Shown: positions 8,916-17,898, counted from the stretch's first letter. The stretch: DNA of 64,000 bases from Flexivirga aerilata (GCF_013002715.1 NZ_JABENB010000001.1:2108001-2172000), one strand, 5' to 3'. Notes: generated from the letters alone by a model not told the origin. A program made the numbers and translations.

Positions 8916-9065
8916 CTAATGACCCCCGCGGCCCGGACCGATCTGCCGCGGTTCACGGTCGATCGTGCGCTCACACCACGCCATCGCGAACGGCAGTGCG
9001 CCCGCGACGAGCAGGATGGCCACGATCAGTGCAACTGCTTCATCGATCCCCACGGGGGACAGCAT
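8916..9065 (-). CDS. Small single-span membrane protein, 49 residues
   Basis: An ATG at 9065 is preceded by AAGGA nine bases upstream and opens a 49-residue reading frame with one strongly hydrophobic segment (ALIVAILLVAGALPFAMAW, about residues 11-29) and a charged, glycine-rich C-terminal tail. Codon third positions are GC-rich, as in neighbouring genes. It lies 33 bases upstream of the aminotransferase gene on the same strand. I recognise no family. A chance frame is possible, but the ribosome site and clean transmembrane segment argue for a gene. Confidence 0.45.
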   Translation of the reverse strand: MLSPVGIDEAVALIVAILLVAGALPFAMAWCERTIDREPRQIGPGRGGH

Positions 9066-9262
9066 GCCACTGAATCCTTGGGTGGCGCTGGACGCGCTGG
9101 ACGCGTGGCCAACAAACTCGTATGCCGTCGCCGGCGCGAGGTCTCCTCCACATCCCCGCACGGTGCGTCGGAGCGTCCACAGCTTCGGCGACCGGCCGTG
9201 GCGTCCGGTCCTGCGACGGGTGGAGCGTGTGCAGCACATGCCCGCTCGCCGAAGGAGTCATC

Positions 9263-9889
9263 ATGCAGGTCCGTCAGCTGGTCGCCGGTGTCGTCGCCGG
9301 TCTCGCGCTCACCGTCGCCGGGGGAGTGCCGCACGCTGCCGCGTCGCCGGCCGTCGCGCGGTCGTCCGATGCGTGGTTGTCCGATTCCCAGTCTGCGCGG
9401 TCCGCGCCGGAGCGTGTGCTCGGCGACGTCCGGCTCGGCCGGCTCCCGGGCGGCCTCGGGGTGCCTTCGGATGCCGAATTCAGCTATGACGACGTCGATT
9501 TCACCGCGCGCTACTGGGAGTCGACGACGTCCGTCGGCACCCGCGTGGACCTGGTGGCGGAGGTGATGCGCGGGGCGGTGCTCACCGACGACTACGCGCT
9601 ACGCGACTGGTTCGTGGCCTACCAGGAGCGGCCGGCACCCGAGGCGGTCTACCGATTGCAGCGAGTGGGTCAGTGGACCGCATGGGTCGGGCACGACGAG
9701 GCGTTCTGGCTGGTCGGCCCCGGGGAAGCGGTCTCCGTGCGCATCGATGCGTCCCGGTTCGACGCCGATGCGCTGGTCGCGCTGGTCTCGGGCACGCGCC
9801 GCGTGAAGTCGAGCATGAACTCCTCGGGCATGAGCGTCAGCCGCTCGGAGATCTTCAGGTCGTATGCCGGGTCGGCCACGAAGTCGTAG
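9263..9889 (+). CDS. Secreted protein of unknown function, 3' end overlapping the P450 gene
   Basis: A 208-residue protein with a clear signal peptide (residues 1 to about 28, ending in AAASP) and no lipobox. ATG at 9263 follows GAAGGAG at 9251-9257. The mature part is acidic and contains several Trp residues; no family was recognised. The last 30 or so residues, from about base 9795, are read antisense through the conserved end of the P450 gene and look unrelated to the rest, so the original stop codon seems to have been lost. The gene stands alone on its strand. Confidence 0.7.
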   Translation: MQVRQLVAGVVAGLALTVAGGVPHAAASPAVARSSDAWLSDSQSARSAPERVLGDVRLGRLPGGLGVPSDAEFSYDDVDFTARYWESTTSVGTRVDLVAEVMRGAVLTDDYALRDWFVAYQERPAPEAVYRLQRVGQWTAWVGHDEAFWLVGPGEAVSVRIDASRFDADALVALVSGTRRVKSSMNSSGMSVSRSEIFRSYAGSATKS

Positions 9890-11202
9890 CGATGACAGAT
9901 CCGCGCAAGCACCAGGATCGCCTCGTGGAGCGCGAACTGCCTTCCGATGCAGGCGCGTTCGCCGGTGCCGAAGGGGAAGTAGGTGTGCGCGGGCCGCTTC
10001 CGGACGTTCTCCGGCAGGAACCGGTCGGGGTCGAACCGCTCGGGATCGGCGCCCCACACCTGGGGGTCGCGGTGCGCGGCGGTCGCCATCACGATGCACC
10101 AGTCGGTCGAGCGCATCCGGTAGCGGTCGCCGATGACGGTGTCGGCCCGTGGCCCGCGCGCGAAACCCGGTGCGGTCGGCCAGAGTCGCAGGCTCTCGTC
10201 CAGCACGCGCCGCAGATAGCGGAATTTCGCGACCTGTTCGAACGTCGGCGTGGCGTCGGGGTCGGCGCCGAGGATCTCGTCGGTCTCCGCGGCAGCCCGT
10301 GCGCGCACCTCGGGGTTGGTCGCGAGGTAGTACATCGCGAATGACAAGGCGCCGGAGGTGGTTTCGTGGCCGGCGACCAGGAAGGTCAGGATCTGATGAC
10401 GGATGTTGACCAGGTCGAGCTTCTCCCCGGTCTCCTGGTGGGAGGCGTGCAGCATCAGGCCGAGCAGGTCGTCCTGCGCGTCGTCACCGGAGGCGACTCG
10501 CTGCTGGATGATCCCGTCGACGACCTCGTCGAGGTAGGCCTGCTTCTCGGCATACGCCTTCTGGCCGCGGCGCAGCAGCAGCTTCGACCCGGGCACCGGC
10601 CCGAGCGTCCCGCGACGCTGACCGCGGCGCAGCGCCGCGACCATCGCGTCGACGAACGGGTCGACCTGTGGGCGGGTGAACGAACCGAAGTCCTTGCTGA
10701 AGGAGGTGCGCCCGATCGTCTCCAGAGTCATTTTCGTCAGGCTCGAGGACACGTCCATGCTCGCCGGCGACGCGTCCCAGGAGCCGATGAGTTCGTCGGC
10801 GACGGAGGTCATCGTGCCGTGGTAGCGCTGCATGGCCTGCCGGGTGAACGCCGGCCGCAACAGGTCGTGGGCGAGGCGCCAGTTGGGTTCGTCGGAGTAG
10901 GCGGTGAACAGTCCGTCGCCCGCGATCGACCGCAGCGCCCGCACCCCCGGGGCGAGCTTCTTCTCGAACCGGCGCTCGTCGCACAACTCCGCGGCCAGCA
11001 CGGCATCGCGCACGAAGACCAGCTTCTGACCGAAGATGCGCACCTCGAAGATCGGGCCGAGACCGGCCGAGACCTCCATCGCGTGTTGCACCGGCCTGCC
11101 GTGCGACCCGCGCAGCATCGTCGGCAGATCACCGGCGAACGGCCGGCGGCCGGGTGGGTGCGGGAAGTCGACCTGAGGCCAATTGGCCACTGCAGTAGGC
11201 AT
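9670..11202 (-). CDS. Cytochrome P450, CYP102-like heme domain without reductase
   Basis: A 510-residue P450. The heme-ligand motif is FGTGERACIGRQFALHEA, the I-helix motif is AGHETTSGALSF and the K-helix is ExxR in DESLRLWP. Segments such as AGDGLFTAYSDEPNW and AFTRQAMQRYH are very close to the Bacillus P450 BM3 (CYP102A1) heme domain, so it is probably a fatty-acid or long-chain hydroxylase. BM3 continues into a diflavin reductase; here the conserved part ends at LDFTRR near base 9800 and a 40-residue unrelated tail follows, antisense to the secreted-protein gene. It would need a separate electron donor, and none is nearby. The ATG at 11202 begins a BM3-like N-terminus; a longer start at 11253 is possible. 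Confidence 0.88.
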   Translation of the reverse strand: MPTAVANWPQVDFPHPPGRRPFAGDLPTMLRGSHGRPVQHAMEVSAGLGPIFEVRIFGQKLVFVRDAVLAAELCDERRFEKKLAPGVRALRSIAGDGLFTAYSDEPNWRLAHDLLRPAFTRQAMQRYHGTMTSVADELIGSWDASPASMDVSSSLTKMTLETIGRTSFSKDFGSFTRPQVDPFVDAMVAALRRGQRRGTLGPVPGSKLLLRRGQKAYAEKQAYLDEVVDGIIQQRVASGDDAQDDLLGLMLHASHQETGEKLDLVNIRHQILTFLVAGHETTSGALSFAMYYLATNPEVRARAAAETDEILGADPDATPTFEQVAKFRYLRRVLDESLRLWPTAPGFARGPRADTVIGDRYRMRSTDWCIVMATAAHRDPQVWGADPERFDPDRFLPENVRKRPAHTYFPFGTGERACIGRQFALHEAILVLARICHRYDFVADPAYDLKISERLTLMPEEFMLDFTRRVPETSATSASASNRDASMRTETASPGPTSQNASSCPTHAVH

Positions 11203-11361
11203 TTTGGGGATGCTCCGCTCTGTGGAGGCACGGGACGTGACTGCCACGAGCACTGTACGTCAGATCACACAACAGGTGTAGTGAAAGGCTGCTGTGAGTT
11301 TGCCGGGAGCGCGGTCAGTCGGGGGTGGTTCGGGTGGTTCGGGTGGTGCGGTCCTGCAGCG

Positions 11362-11994
11362 TCACTGCGGCAGGTCGACGTACGGGATGGCGTAGGCGCC
11401 GAGGACCTGGATCCGGTGGTCGCTGGTGCCCGGCCACCGGACCTGCAGGCCCTGCGCGCGGAACGTCCCGGCGATGCGCTCGCCGATCGCGGTCGATCCC
11501 TCGCCGTGCTCGTTGAAGACACCGAACCCGACATAGAGGCGCTGCTCGAAGATCATCCGTTCCACGTCGGCGACGGTGCTGAAGCAGTAGCCGTCGACCG
11601 GGTGGCCGTCGTCGAGCAACGTCTGCGCCGCGCGGATCACCCCGTCGAGCGAGTCGTGTACGCCATACCCCTCACCGAAGCCGAAGACGATGCCGTCCTC
11701 GGTGAGCCGGTCGAGGCCGGTGATGAGCCCGACCGCCGACGGGCTCGGCTCGGTGACATGCGTGTTGTGTTCGTCGATCAGCCGGTCGATGACGTCCGGC
11801 ACCACCGCGTCGGTGAGGCCGGCCGCCCGCAACTCGGCGTCCTGGCCGATCTCCCAGCGCATCCGCTCGACCAGTGCCGCGCGGGAGTCGGTGCCGATGC
11901 AGATGCGCACCATGACCCGGCCGACTGCGGTGTCGAGGTCAGGCCGGAACGTCCCGGCGAAATTGGGATCCGTGTCCCGCGGCCCACCAGTCAC
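11362..11994 (-). CDS. Hypothetical protein, DUF6891-like
   Basis: A 210-residue, acidic, soluble protein without signal peptide. The second half (VDGYCFSTVADVERMI, then LYVGFGVF and IAGTFRAQGLQVRW) resembles actinobacterial proteins annotated DUF6891, which I recall only in outline. GTG at 11994 is the likely start; the frame is open further upstream but without a good start. Its 5' end faces the divergent mcrB-like gene across 140 bases. Function unknown. Confidence 0.6.
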   Translation of the reverse strand: MTGGPRDTDPNFAGTFRPDLDTAVGRVMVRICIGTDSRAALVERMRWEIGQDAELRAAGLTDAVVPDVIDRLIDEHNTHVTEPSPSAVGLITGLDRLTEDGIVFGFGEGYGVHDSLDGVIRAAQTLLDDGHPVDGYCFSTVADVERMIFEQRLYVGFGVFNEHGEGSTAIGERIAGTFRAQGLQVRWPGTSDHRIQVLGAYAIPYVDLPQ

Positions 11995-12134
11995 CGGTGC
12001 ATCGTGCCAAACCGGGGGGACGCGCCGAAGGCAGACAACTGTCAAGAATCGGTGAGACGTTGATAGCCTGCGGTCCCGTAACCTTGCCAGCGGTTCGCCG
12101 ATCCGCCCCCTCACACACCCGGAGCGACAACACC

Positions 12135-15100
12135 GTGGCCCTGTCCGACATCACCCGCGACGACGTTCTTGCCGCCGTGCAGGAATGCCAGGCGCAGGGA
12201 CGTGATTCCTTCCTGGATGCCTACGGCTTCCGGCCCGATGTCGAACACGTCCTGCTGCACGACGGCGTGGTGTACGACGCTCCCGCCATCGCCGCGGCCG
12301 CGCACGGTTTCGCCCGCCCCGAGTTCGGCCCGCTGACTCCGGTGTCGCTGCCCGCTCCCGACGAGGTCACCGAGCACCTGATCGCCCTCGGTTTCGAGGT
12401 GAAACGCACCCCGGTGACGCCGACCCCGAGCCCGGGGCGCCAGCGCGACCTGCGCAGGTGGCGTTCGACCTACGAGCTGATCAAGGTCGCCGCCAACAAC
12501 GACCCGGCGGCGCAGAGCAGCTGGCAGGAGTTGGACGCCCTGCGGCCGGAGCGGGTCGCCGAGGCCCGTGACCTGCTGGCCGAGCTCGCGCACTCCCGCG
12601 ATCTGCACCCGTTCGTCGAGGGTTTCTCGGTGTGGTCGCGGCGGCCCGGCCCGTTCGCCGCGCAGGCGGCGTCCATGCCGACCTGGCTCGGGCAGCTGCG
12701 CGGCAGCGCCGCCGGTTACGAGCGCGACCTCGCCGACCTGCTGGTCGACACGACCCAGACACCCCGGGACGACGAGGAGGCGAGCACCCGGATCCGGGCG
12801 CTCGAGGAGTTCGTCGAGGGCAGGCTCGACACCTCGCGGGTGCCGACCCTCCTCTCGATCTTCTGGTCGACCGACGAGCAGGCCGACTGGCCTACCCTCT
12901 GGCCGAGCGGCTCCGAGCCGTTCCAGACCCTCGGCTGGATGGGCCGGCACCTCAGCCACTCCGAGCGCTACCTCGCCTTCGCCGACCTGTGTCGCAGCTT
13001 CGAGCCGGACGATCCCCGGCTCGCCGAACGACTCGTCGGCTACCTCGGCGGCAAGCAGACGTTCATCGGCCTCGGCACCGCCCTGCCGGACATCTGCGAC
13101 GAGGCCGCCGACCTGATCGTCGACCACAAGCCGGTGATCGGCTACCCGACCGCCGACGCCGAGGCGCGCGCCGCCGGCCTCGCGCTGCAGCTGCGCGGGG
13201 TCGCGACGCTCGCGGTGCGCTCCCTGCACCATCCGCTGCAGCACGCGACCGGGCTGCGCCTGCACGAGACCAACCTGCAGACCCGCGTCGGGCAGAGCAA
13301 GGACGCGCCATACCGCGTCGACGCGCACGCGACCTGGACCCTGCCCGGCGGCACCGGGGCGCCCGGGTTCCGGCTGTGGATCACTCGGTCCGGCGTTGCG
13401 GTCGGACTCCACTCGGGCTGGGACGGGCCGGGCTCGGTCGACCGGCACGAGGAGATCGGGCGTGCGGTCGAGCCCCGCCTGCCCGAGGGCATGCATTTCT
13501 TCCACCTGCGCCAACCGGAGAGCGCCGACCGGGTCGAGGCCGTGGGGGACGAGTATCCGGGCGGGGAGGTGTATGTCGGCCGCTGGTGGCCGCACCCCGA
13601 GGCTCTCGGCCGGGCCGACTTCGAGGCCGACATCGTCGACACCGTCCGGCGGCTGGCGCCTCTCGTCGAGGTCATGTCGGGCAAGGAACCCACGCCGACC
13701 GGGCCGGTCGACCTCGACCTGCTCGCCCAGGTCGAGCGCTTCGTGGCCGAACGCCCCTACCCCAACAGTCGCGACGCCTGGCACGAGGAGCAGCGGCGTG
13801 CGCTCGCCCAGGCGCTCGAGCCCGCCGGGCTGGACGCCTTCGACCTCGCGGCGTTCCGGCGGCTGCTCACCGGCCGCGCCTACGGCCACCCCGGCACCCA
13901 CTCGGTGCTGCAGGCGAGCCTCGCCACGATGGACGCGGCCGGTCTCGACGCCTTCGCCCGGGCGCTGAAGGAACTGCTCTGGGGCGAGGGTGACGACATC
14001 GCCCGCATCGAGCACATCCTCGGCGACGGCATGCCGGCGCCCGGGCTCGGCGAGGCCGTCGTGATGAAGCTGATGGCGATCGCCCACCCCGGCCGCTACC
14101 TGCCGATCTACCCGCTCGGCGGCGCGGCCGGCAAGGTCGCCGTCGCCCGCGCCATCGGCGTCGAGCTGCCGCCGATCGACATGCCCAACCGGGCGCGGCT
14201 GCACGTGACCGTCAACGACCGGCTGCGGGCCCGGCTCGAACCCCTGCTGCCCGGGGACCCTTGGGGTCAGGTGCAGTTCGCCCTCTGGATGCTGCACAAG
14301 GGCGAGTCGGTCGCCGACCCCGAGCGCGACCTCATCGCCGAGGCCGCCGCCGAACTGCTCGTCGACGAGGACTTCCTGCGCGAGGTGCACGGGCTGCTCG
14401 AGGACAAGAAGCAGGTCATCTTCTACGGGCCGCCCGGCACCGGCAAGACTTACCTCGCCCAGCGGCTCGCCGCTGCGCTGCAACCGGACTCCACCAAGCG
14501 GCACGTCGTGCAGTTCCACCCGTCGACGTCCTACGAGGACTTCTTCGAAGGCTTCCGGCCGCGGTTGGACGCCGACGGCCAGATGGTCTACGAGTTGCGC
14601 AAGGGCCCGCTCGCGATGCTCGCCGAGGCGGCGGAGGCCGACCCGACGACGCCGCACATCATGCTGATCGACGAGATCAACCGGGCAAACCTGCCGCGGG
14701 TCTTCGGCGAACTGCTCTACCTGCTCGAATACCGGTCGCAGTCGGTGATGACGTCATACCGGCCCGACGAGGGCTTCGAACTGCCGCCCAACCTCTACTT
14801 CATCGGCACCATGAACACCGCCGACCGGTCGATCGCGCTGGTCGACGCGGCGCTGCGGCGGCGCTTCCACTTCGTGCCGTTCATGCCGCACGAGGGACCG
14901 ATGGAGGGCCTGCTGCGCCGCTGGCTCGCGGCGCACGACGGACCGGTCTGGGTGGCCGGGGTGGTCGACGCCGTCAACGACGAGCTGCGCCGGGCGCTGC
15001 GCGGCCCGCACCTGCAGATCGGCCACAGCCACTTCATGGTGGAGGGCCTCACCGACGCCGCCCTGGCCCGCATCTGGACCTACAGCGTCTACCCGTTCAT

Positions 15101-15224
15101 CGAGGATCAGTTCTACGGCCGCGAGGACGTGCTGCGCACCTTCACCTGGCAGAGCGTGCTGGAGCGGCACGGCCCCGACGCCCGCGCCGCCGAGGGCGAG
15201 CAGCCGCCGCCGGCCGCGACCTGA
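12135..15224 (+). CDS. mcrB: McrB-like AAA+ GTPase of a type IV restriction system
   Basis: A 1029-residue protein. The last 300 residues are an McrB motor: Walker A FYGPPGTGKT at 763-772, the McrB-specific FHPSTSYEDFFEGF, Walker B MLIDEINRAN at 843-852, and the GTP-specificity motif MNTADRS at 893-899. The first 90 residues (with LLHDGVVYDAPAIAAAAHGFA) resemble the N-terminal head domain of ScoMcrA, a modified-DNA endonuclease of Streptomyces. The 650 residues between match no domain I know and may read the modified base. GTG at 12135 has GGAG at 12121-12124. The mcrC gene follows after 10 bases. McrB uses GTP to move along DNA and activates McrC, which cuts methylated or otherwise modified DNA. 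Confidence 0.9.
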   Translation: MALSDITRDDVLAAVQECQAQGRDSFLDAYGFRPDVEHVLLHDGVVYDAPAIAAAAHGFARPEFGPLTPVSLPAPDEVTEHLIALGFEVKRTPVTPTPSPGRQRDLRRWRSTYELIKVAANNDPAAQSSWQELDALRPERVAEARDLLAELAHSRDLHPFVEGFSVWSRRPGPFAAQAASMPTWLGQLRGSAAGYERDLADLLVDTTQTPRDDEEASTRIRALEEFVEGRLDTSRVPTLLSIFWSTDEQADWPTLWPSGSEPFQTLGWMGRHLSHSERYLAFADLCRSFEPDDPRLAERLVGYLGGKQTFIGLGTALPDICDEAADLIVDHKPVIGYPTADAEARAAGLALQLRGVATLAVRSLHHPLQHATGLRLHETNLQTRVGQSKDAPYRVDAHATWTLPGGTGAPGFRLWITRSGVAVGLHSGWDGPGSVDRHEEIGRAVEPRLPEGMHFFHLRQPESADRVEAVGDEYPGGEVYVGRWWPHPEALGRADFEADIVDTVRRLAPLVEVMSGKEPTPTGPVDLDLLAQVERFVAERPYPNSRDAWHEEQRRALAQALEPAGLDAFDLAAFRRLLTGRAYGHPGTHSVLQASLATMDAAGLDAFARALKELLWGEGDDIARIEHILGDGMPAPGLGEAVVMKLMAIAHPGRYLPIYPLGGAAGKVAVARAIGVELPPIDMPNRARLHVTVNDRLRARLEPLLPGDPWGQVQFALWMLHKGESVADPERDLIAEAAAELLVDEDFLREVHGLLEDKKQVIFYGPPGTGKTYLAQRLAAALQPDSTKRHVVQFHPSTSYEDFFEGFRPRLDADGQMVYELRKGPLAMLAEAAEADPTTPHIMLIDEINRANLPRVFGELLYLLEYRSQSVMTSYRPDEGFELPPNLYFIGTMNTADRSIALVDAALRRRFHFVPFMPHEGPMEGLLRRWLAAHDGPVWVAGVVDAVNDELRRALRGPHLQIGHSHFMVEGLTDAALARIWTYSVYPFIEDQFYGREDVLRTFTWQSVLERHGPDARAAEGEQPPPAAT

Positions 15225-15234
15225 GCGTTTGAGT

Positions 15235-16443
15235 ATGACGGCAGTGGACCTGCGCCTCCGCGAGCACAGCGAGAGCGCACCGGTGCGCATGGACCGCAGC
15301 GCACGCGCCGCGCTGCTGGAGACGGCGGCGGGCAAGATCGACATCCAGGCGACGGCCGACCCCGACCGGGTCGTGCTGCGCACCGGCTCCTGGGTCGGCG
15401 CGCTGTCCGTGCCCGGCTGCACGATCCGGGTGCAGCCCAGCGCTCCGATGGAGAACCTCTTCGCGATGTTCTCCGCCGGGCTCCCGGGCGAGGCGTGGAG
15501 TGCCGACCAGGTCGGCTGGAGCGCCGACACCGAGGTGGTCGACGGCGTCGCCGCCTTCCTCCTGCGGGCCATCGACACGGTGACCCGGCGCGGGCTGCTG
15601 CACGGCTACGTTGCCCTCGAGGAGGACAGTCACGTCATACGGGGGCGGCTGCTGGTGGAGCACCTGGCGAGCCGGCCGTGGGCGGTCGCCACGCCGCCGT
15701 GCCGGTATGACGAGTTCACCCCCGACATCCCGGAGAACCGCCTGCTGCTGTGCGCCGTGCGGCAGATCCTCACCTGGCCGGACCTGCCCCCGCTGGTGCG
15801 CCGCGACGGCCTGCGGCTCGCGCAACGCTTCGAGGGGGTCACCGTCACCGACCCGTCCGAACACGACCGCGACATCCTCGTGACCCGCCTCAACGAGCAC
15901 TACGTGCCCGCCCTCGACCTCGCCCGAAAAGCGTTGGCAGGCATCACGATCCGGCACCTGGAGGGGCAGCAGTCGGCACACGCCTTCCTGGTCGACATGG
16001 ACGACCTCTTCCGGCGGTGGGTCACGCTCGAGCTGAGCGACCGCCTCTGGCCCGAGATCAGCCTCGACGAGCGGCCGCAGCACGCCCTCGACGAGCAGGA
16101 GCAGTGGCACTTCACCCCCGACCTGTTGCTCCGGCGGGACCGGCAGGCGGTGCTGGTCGGCGACGTCAGCTATCACCTCGCCTCCGGCAGCAGCGGGCAG
16201 TCCGACTTCTACCCGTTGCTCACCTACGCCTCGGCGCTCGGGCTCGAGGCCGGGCTACTCATCTACGCCCAGGCCGACCAGCCGCCGGCGCCCGAGGTCG
16301 TCGTGCGCAGCATCGGCACCCGGCTGCTCTGTGTGCCGCTGCGGCTCAACGTGCCCGCCGCTCGGCTCGCCGGTCAGCTCGACACGCTGGCCGAGCTGGT
16401 GCGCGTCGTGTCCTACCGCCGCCCGGTGGCGCGCGCCCGCTGA
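15235..16443 (+). CDS. mcrC: McrC-like nuclease subunit
   Basis: A 402-residue McrC homologue: VIRGRLLVEHLA, CRYDEFTPDIPENR and FLVDMDDLFRRWV are the family's conserved blocks. The PD-(D/E)xK nuclease core should read PD...DxK; here it is F293-T-P-D296 followed by D310-V-S312-Y-H, so the usual lysine is replaced by serine. ATG at 15235 lies ten bases after the mcrB stop, so the two are one operon. McrC is the cutting subunit that docks on the McrB ring. Whether this variant still cuts is open: a lysine may come from elsewhere, or the pair may work differently. Confidence 0.87.
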   Translation: MTAVDLRLREHSESAPVRMDRSARAALLETAAGKIDIQATADPDRVVLRTGSWVGALSVPGCTIRVQPSAPMENLFAMFSAGLPGEAWSADQVGWSADTEVVDGVAAFLLRAIDTVTRRGLLHGYVALEEDSHVIRGRLLVEHLASRPWAVATPPCRYDEFTPDIPENRLLLCAVRQILTWPDLPPLVRRDGLRLAQRFEGVTVTDPSEHDRDILVTRLNEHYVPALDLARKALAGITIRHLEGQQSAHAFLVDMDDLFRRWVTLELSDRLWPEISLDERPQHALDEQEQWHFTPDLLLRRDRQAVLVGDVSYHLASGSSGQSDFYPLLTYASALGLEAGLLIYAQADQPPAPEVVVRSIGTRLLCVPLRLNVPAARLAGQLDTLAELVRVVSYRRPVARAR

Positions 16444-16508
16444 CTGCTCCCGCCCGCCGATCGGCGCGGCCGGTCCGGGCAGCGCGCGGCACTCGGCATA
16501 CTGAACGC

Positions 16509-17042
16509 GTGGGAAAGATCGTCTTCTTCGTCGTACTGGTGATCCTGGCGTCGTTCGTCTGGTACTTCGTGAAGTCCAAGGTGAGCAACGCCCACCGCCA
16601 GGTGCGGGACCGGGCCGTCGAGGGCAACTTCGGCCGGGCGCTGACGGCCGGCCCGGCGACCAAGCACCTGTCGATGATGGGCCGCACGCTGACGCTCGGC
16701 GCCGACCCCCAGCGCGCCGGGGAACTCATCGCGCATGTCGCGACGTCGGACGCCCGTGTCACCGACGTGCGGCCCGAGCAGGGTGCGCTCGTGATCCAGA
16801 TCGACGGCTCCTACCCGCTCGTGCGCGCCCAGCTGCTGCCGGACCGCACGGTGGTCGGGGTGGAGGCGATGACCTGGGAGATGGGGTTCCCGCAGGGCGC
16901 CGCCGTCTGGGACCGCATCGCCACGGCGATCGGCCAGGCCGCGGCACATCAGGGCATCCCCGTCGGCGAGGGCTCGCGGGAGTTCGCCAAGGCCGAACGC
17001 CCCGCGGGCGAGCAGGAGATCTGGACCGTTCGCGTAGCCTGA
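16509..17042 (+). CDS. Membrane-anchored protein of unknown function
   Basis: A 177-residue protein: one N-terminal transmembrane segment (residues 2-19, IVFFVVLVILASFVWYFV), a short basic stretch, then a soluble alpha/beta domain of about 140 residues. No family recognised. GTG at 16509 is the only start before the hydrophobic segment. It lies 65 bases after mcrC on the same strand and may or may not belong to that operon. Confidence 0.7.
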   Translation: MGKIVFFVVLVILASFVWYFVKSKVSNAHRQVRDRAVEGNFGRALTAGPATKHLSMMGRTLTLGADPQRAGELIAHVATSDARVTDVRPEQGALVIQIDGSYPLVRAQLLPDRTVVGVEAMTWEMGFPQGAAVWDRIATAIGQAAAHQGIPVGEGSREFAKAERPAGEQEIWTVRVA

Positions 17043-17129
17043 GCACGCTCGCGCGGTGACACGTCGTACGCGCAATGAATTTCGAGGGGTCGAGCCCGCT
17101 GCGCGGGTTCGCATGGCAGAAGGACTGAC

Positions 17130-17861
17130 ATGAGCAAGACACTCACCCGAAAGTTCGCGTTCGGGGTCGCTCCGGCGATCCTCGTCGCGACCGCCGTCGC
17201 CGGGTGCAACAACGAGGGGGCACCGTCGGTGCAGGCACCGCCGTCGACCGCGGTGCAGACGTCGAGCGCGGCGCCGGACGCGCCGAGCAGCACCGCCGGC
17301 GGGGAGGTGCCCACGCAGAGCGCCACCGACAGCGGGGTGCCGACCGAGAGCGCGACGCCGTCGTCGTCGGCGGACAAGTCCAAGGTGTGCGCCGCGGACA
17401 CGTCGTTCCGCACGCCGGCCGCGGTGGCGCCCAGCACCAAGAAGGCGGCGTGGGGCAAGCCGCTGGACGTGACGCAGGAGTATGGCGGCACCGTCACCTT
17501 CGTGCCGCAGGCGCCGACCACCAAGGACGGCGACCCCAAGGACATCTTCGGCCCCGACGAGGGTCAGACCAACCTGCTGATCACGGTGACGGTCACCTAC
17601 AAGTCCGGTGACAGCTCGGACGTCAACGACTCGTCGTTCACCCTGCTCGATGCGGCCGGCAACGTCTGCGACTCCGACATCCTCGGCGATGCCGTGCCCA
17701 AGCAGCAGCGCTTCGACGACGCCACGGTCGACACCACGACCAAGACCTACACCGGCACGCTCGTTTACCAGGTGCCGAAGGGTCAGGACTACAAGAAGTA
17801 CACGCTGCTCTACCCGCCGAAGTACGGCTCGAAGGACGCCGCGGTGGCATGGACGGGCTGA
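17130..17861 (+). CDS. Lipoprotein with C-terminal Ig-like domain (DUF4352-like)
   Basis: A 243-residue protein with a lipobox (TAVAGC at about 22-27), a Ser/Thr/Pro/Ala-rich tether to about residue 85, and a C-terminal domain of about 150 residues with alternating strands and two cysteines (VCAADTSFR and VCDSDIL). The arrangement resembles DUF4352 lipoproteins with a telokin-like fold. It would sit on the outer face of the membrane. ATG at 17130 is preceded by AAGGA. Function unknown. Confidence 0.72.
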   Translation: MSKTLTRKFAFGVAPAILVATAVAGCNNEGAPSVQAPPSTAVQTSSAAPDAPSSTAGGEVPTQSATDSGVPTESATPSSSADKSKVCAADTSFRTPAAVAPSTKKAAWGKPLDVTQEYGGTVTFVPQAPTTKDGDPKDIFGPDEGQTNLLITVTVTYKSGDSSDVNDSSFTLLDAAGNVCDSDILGDAVPKQQRFDDATVDTTTKTYTGTLVYQVPKGQDYKKYTLLYPPKYGSKDAAVAWTG

Positions 17862-17898
17862 CCCGAGCCCTGCCGACCTGCACCGTGCCGGGTGATCG

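Noticed and set aside
11322..11350. GGGTGGTTC short direct repeats near the end of the DUF6891-like gene
   Set aside because: Only three copies of a simple G/T-rich unit; likely slippage, no sign of function.
11997..12134. N-terminal extension of mcrB back to 11997
   Set aside because: The extension is Arg/Ser-rich, lacks a ribosome site and would overlap the promoter region; GTG at 12135 has GGAG and begins the recognisable head domain.
12111..14657. An 848-codon open frame on the minus strand across the mcrB gene
   Set aside because: It is antisense to a gene with clear McrB motifs; its translation is rich in Arg/Gly/Val/His repeats typical of the complementary strand of GC-rich genes and matches no family.
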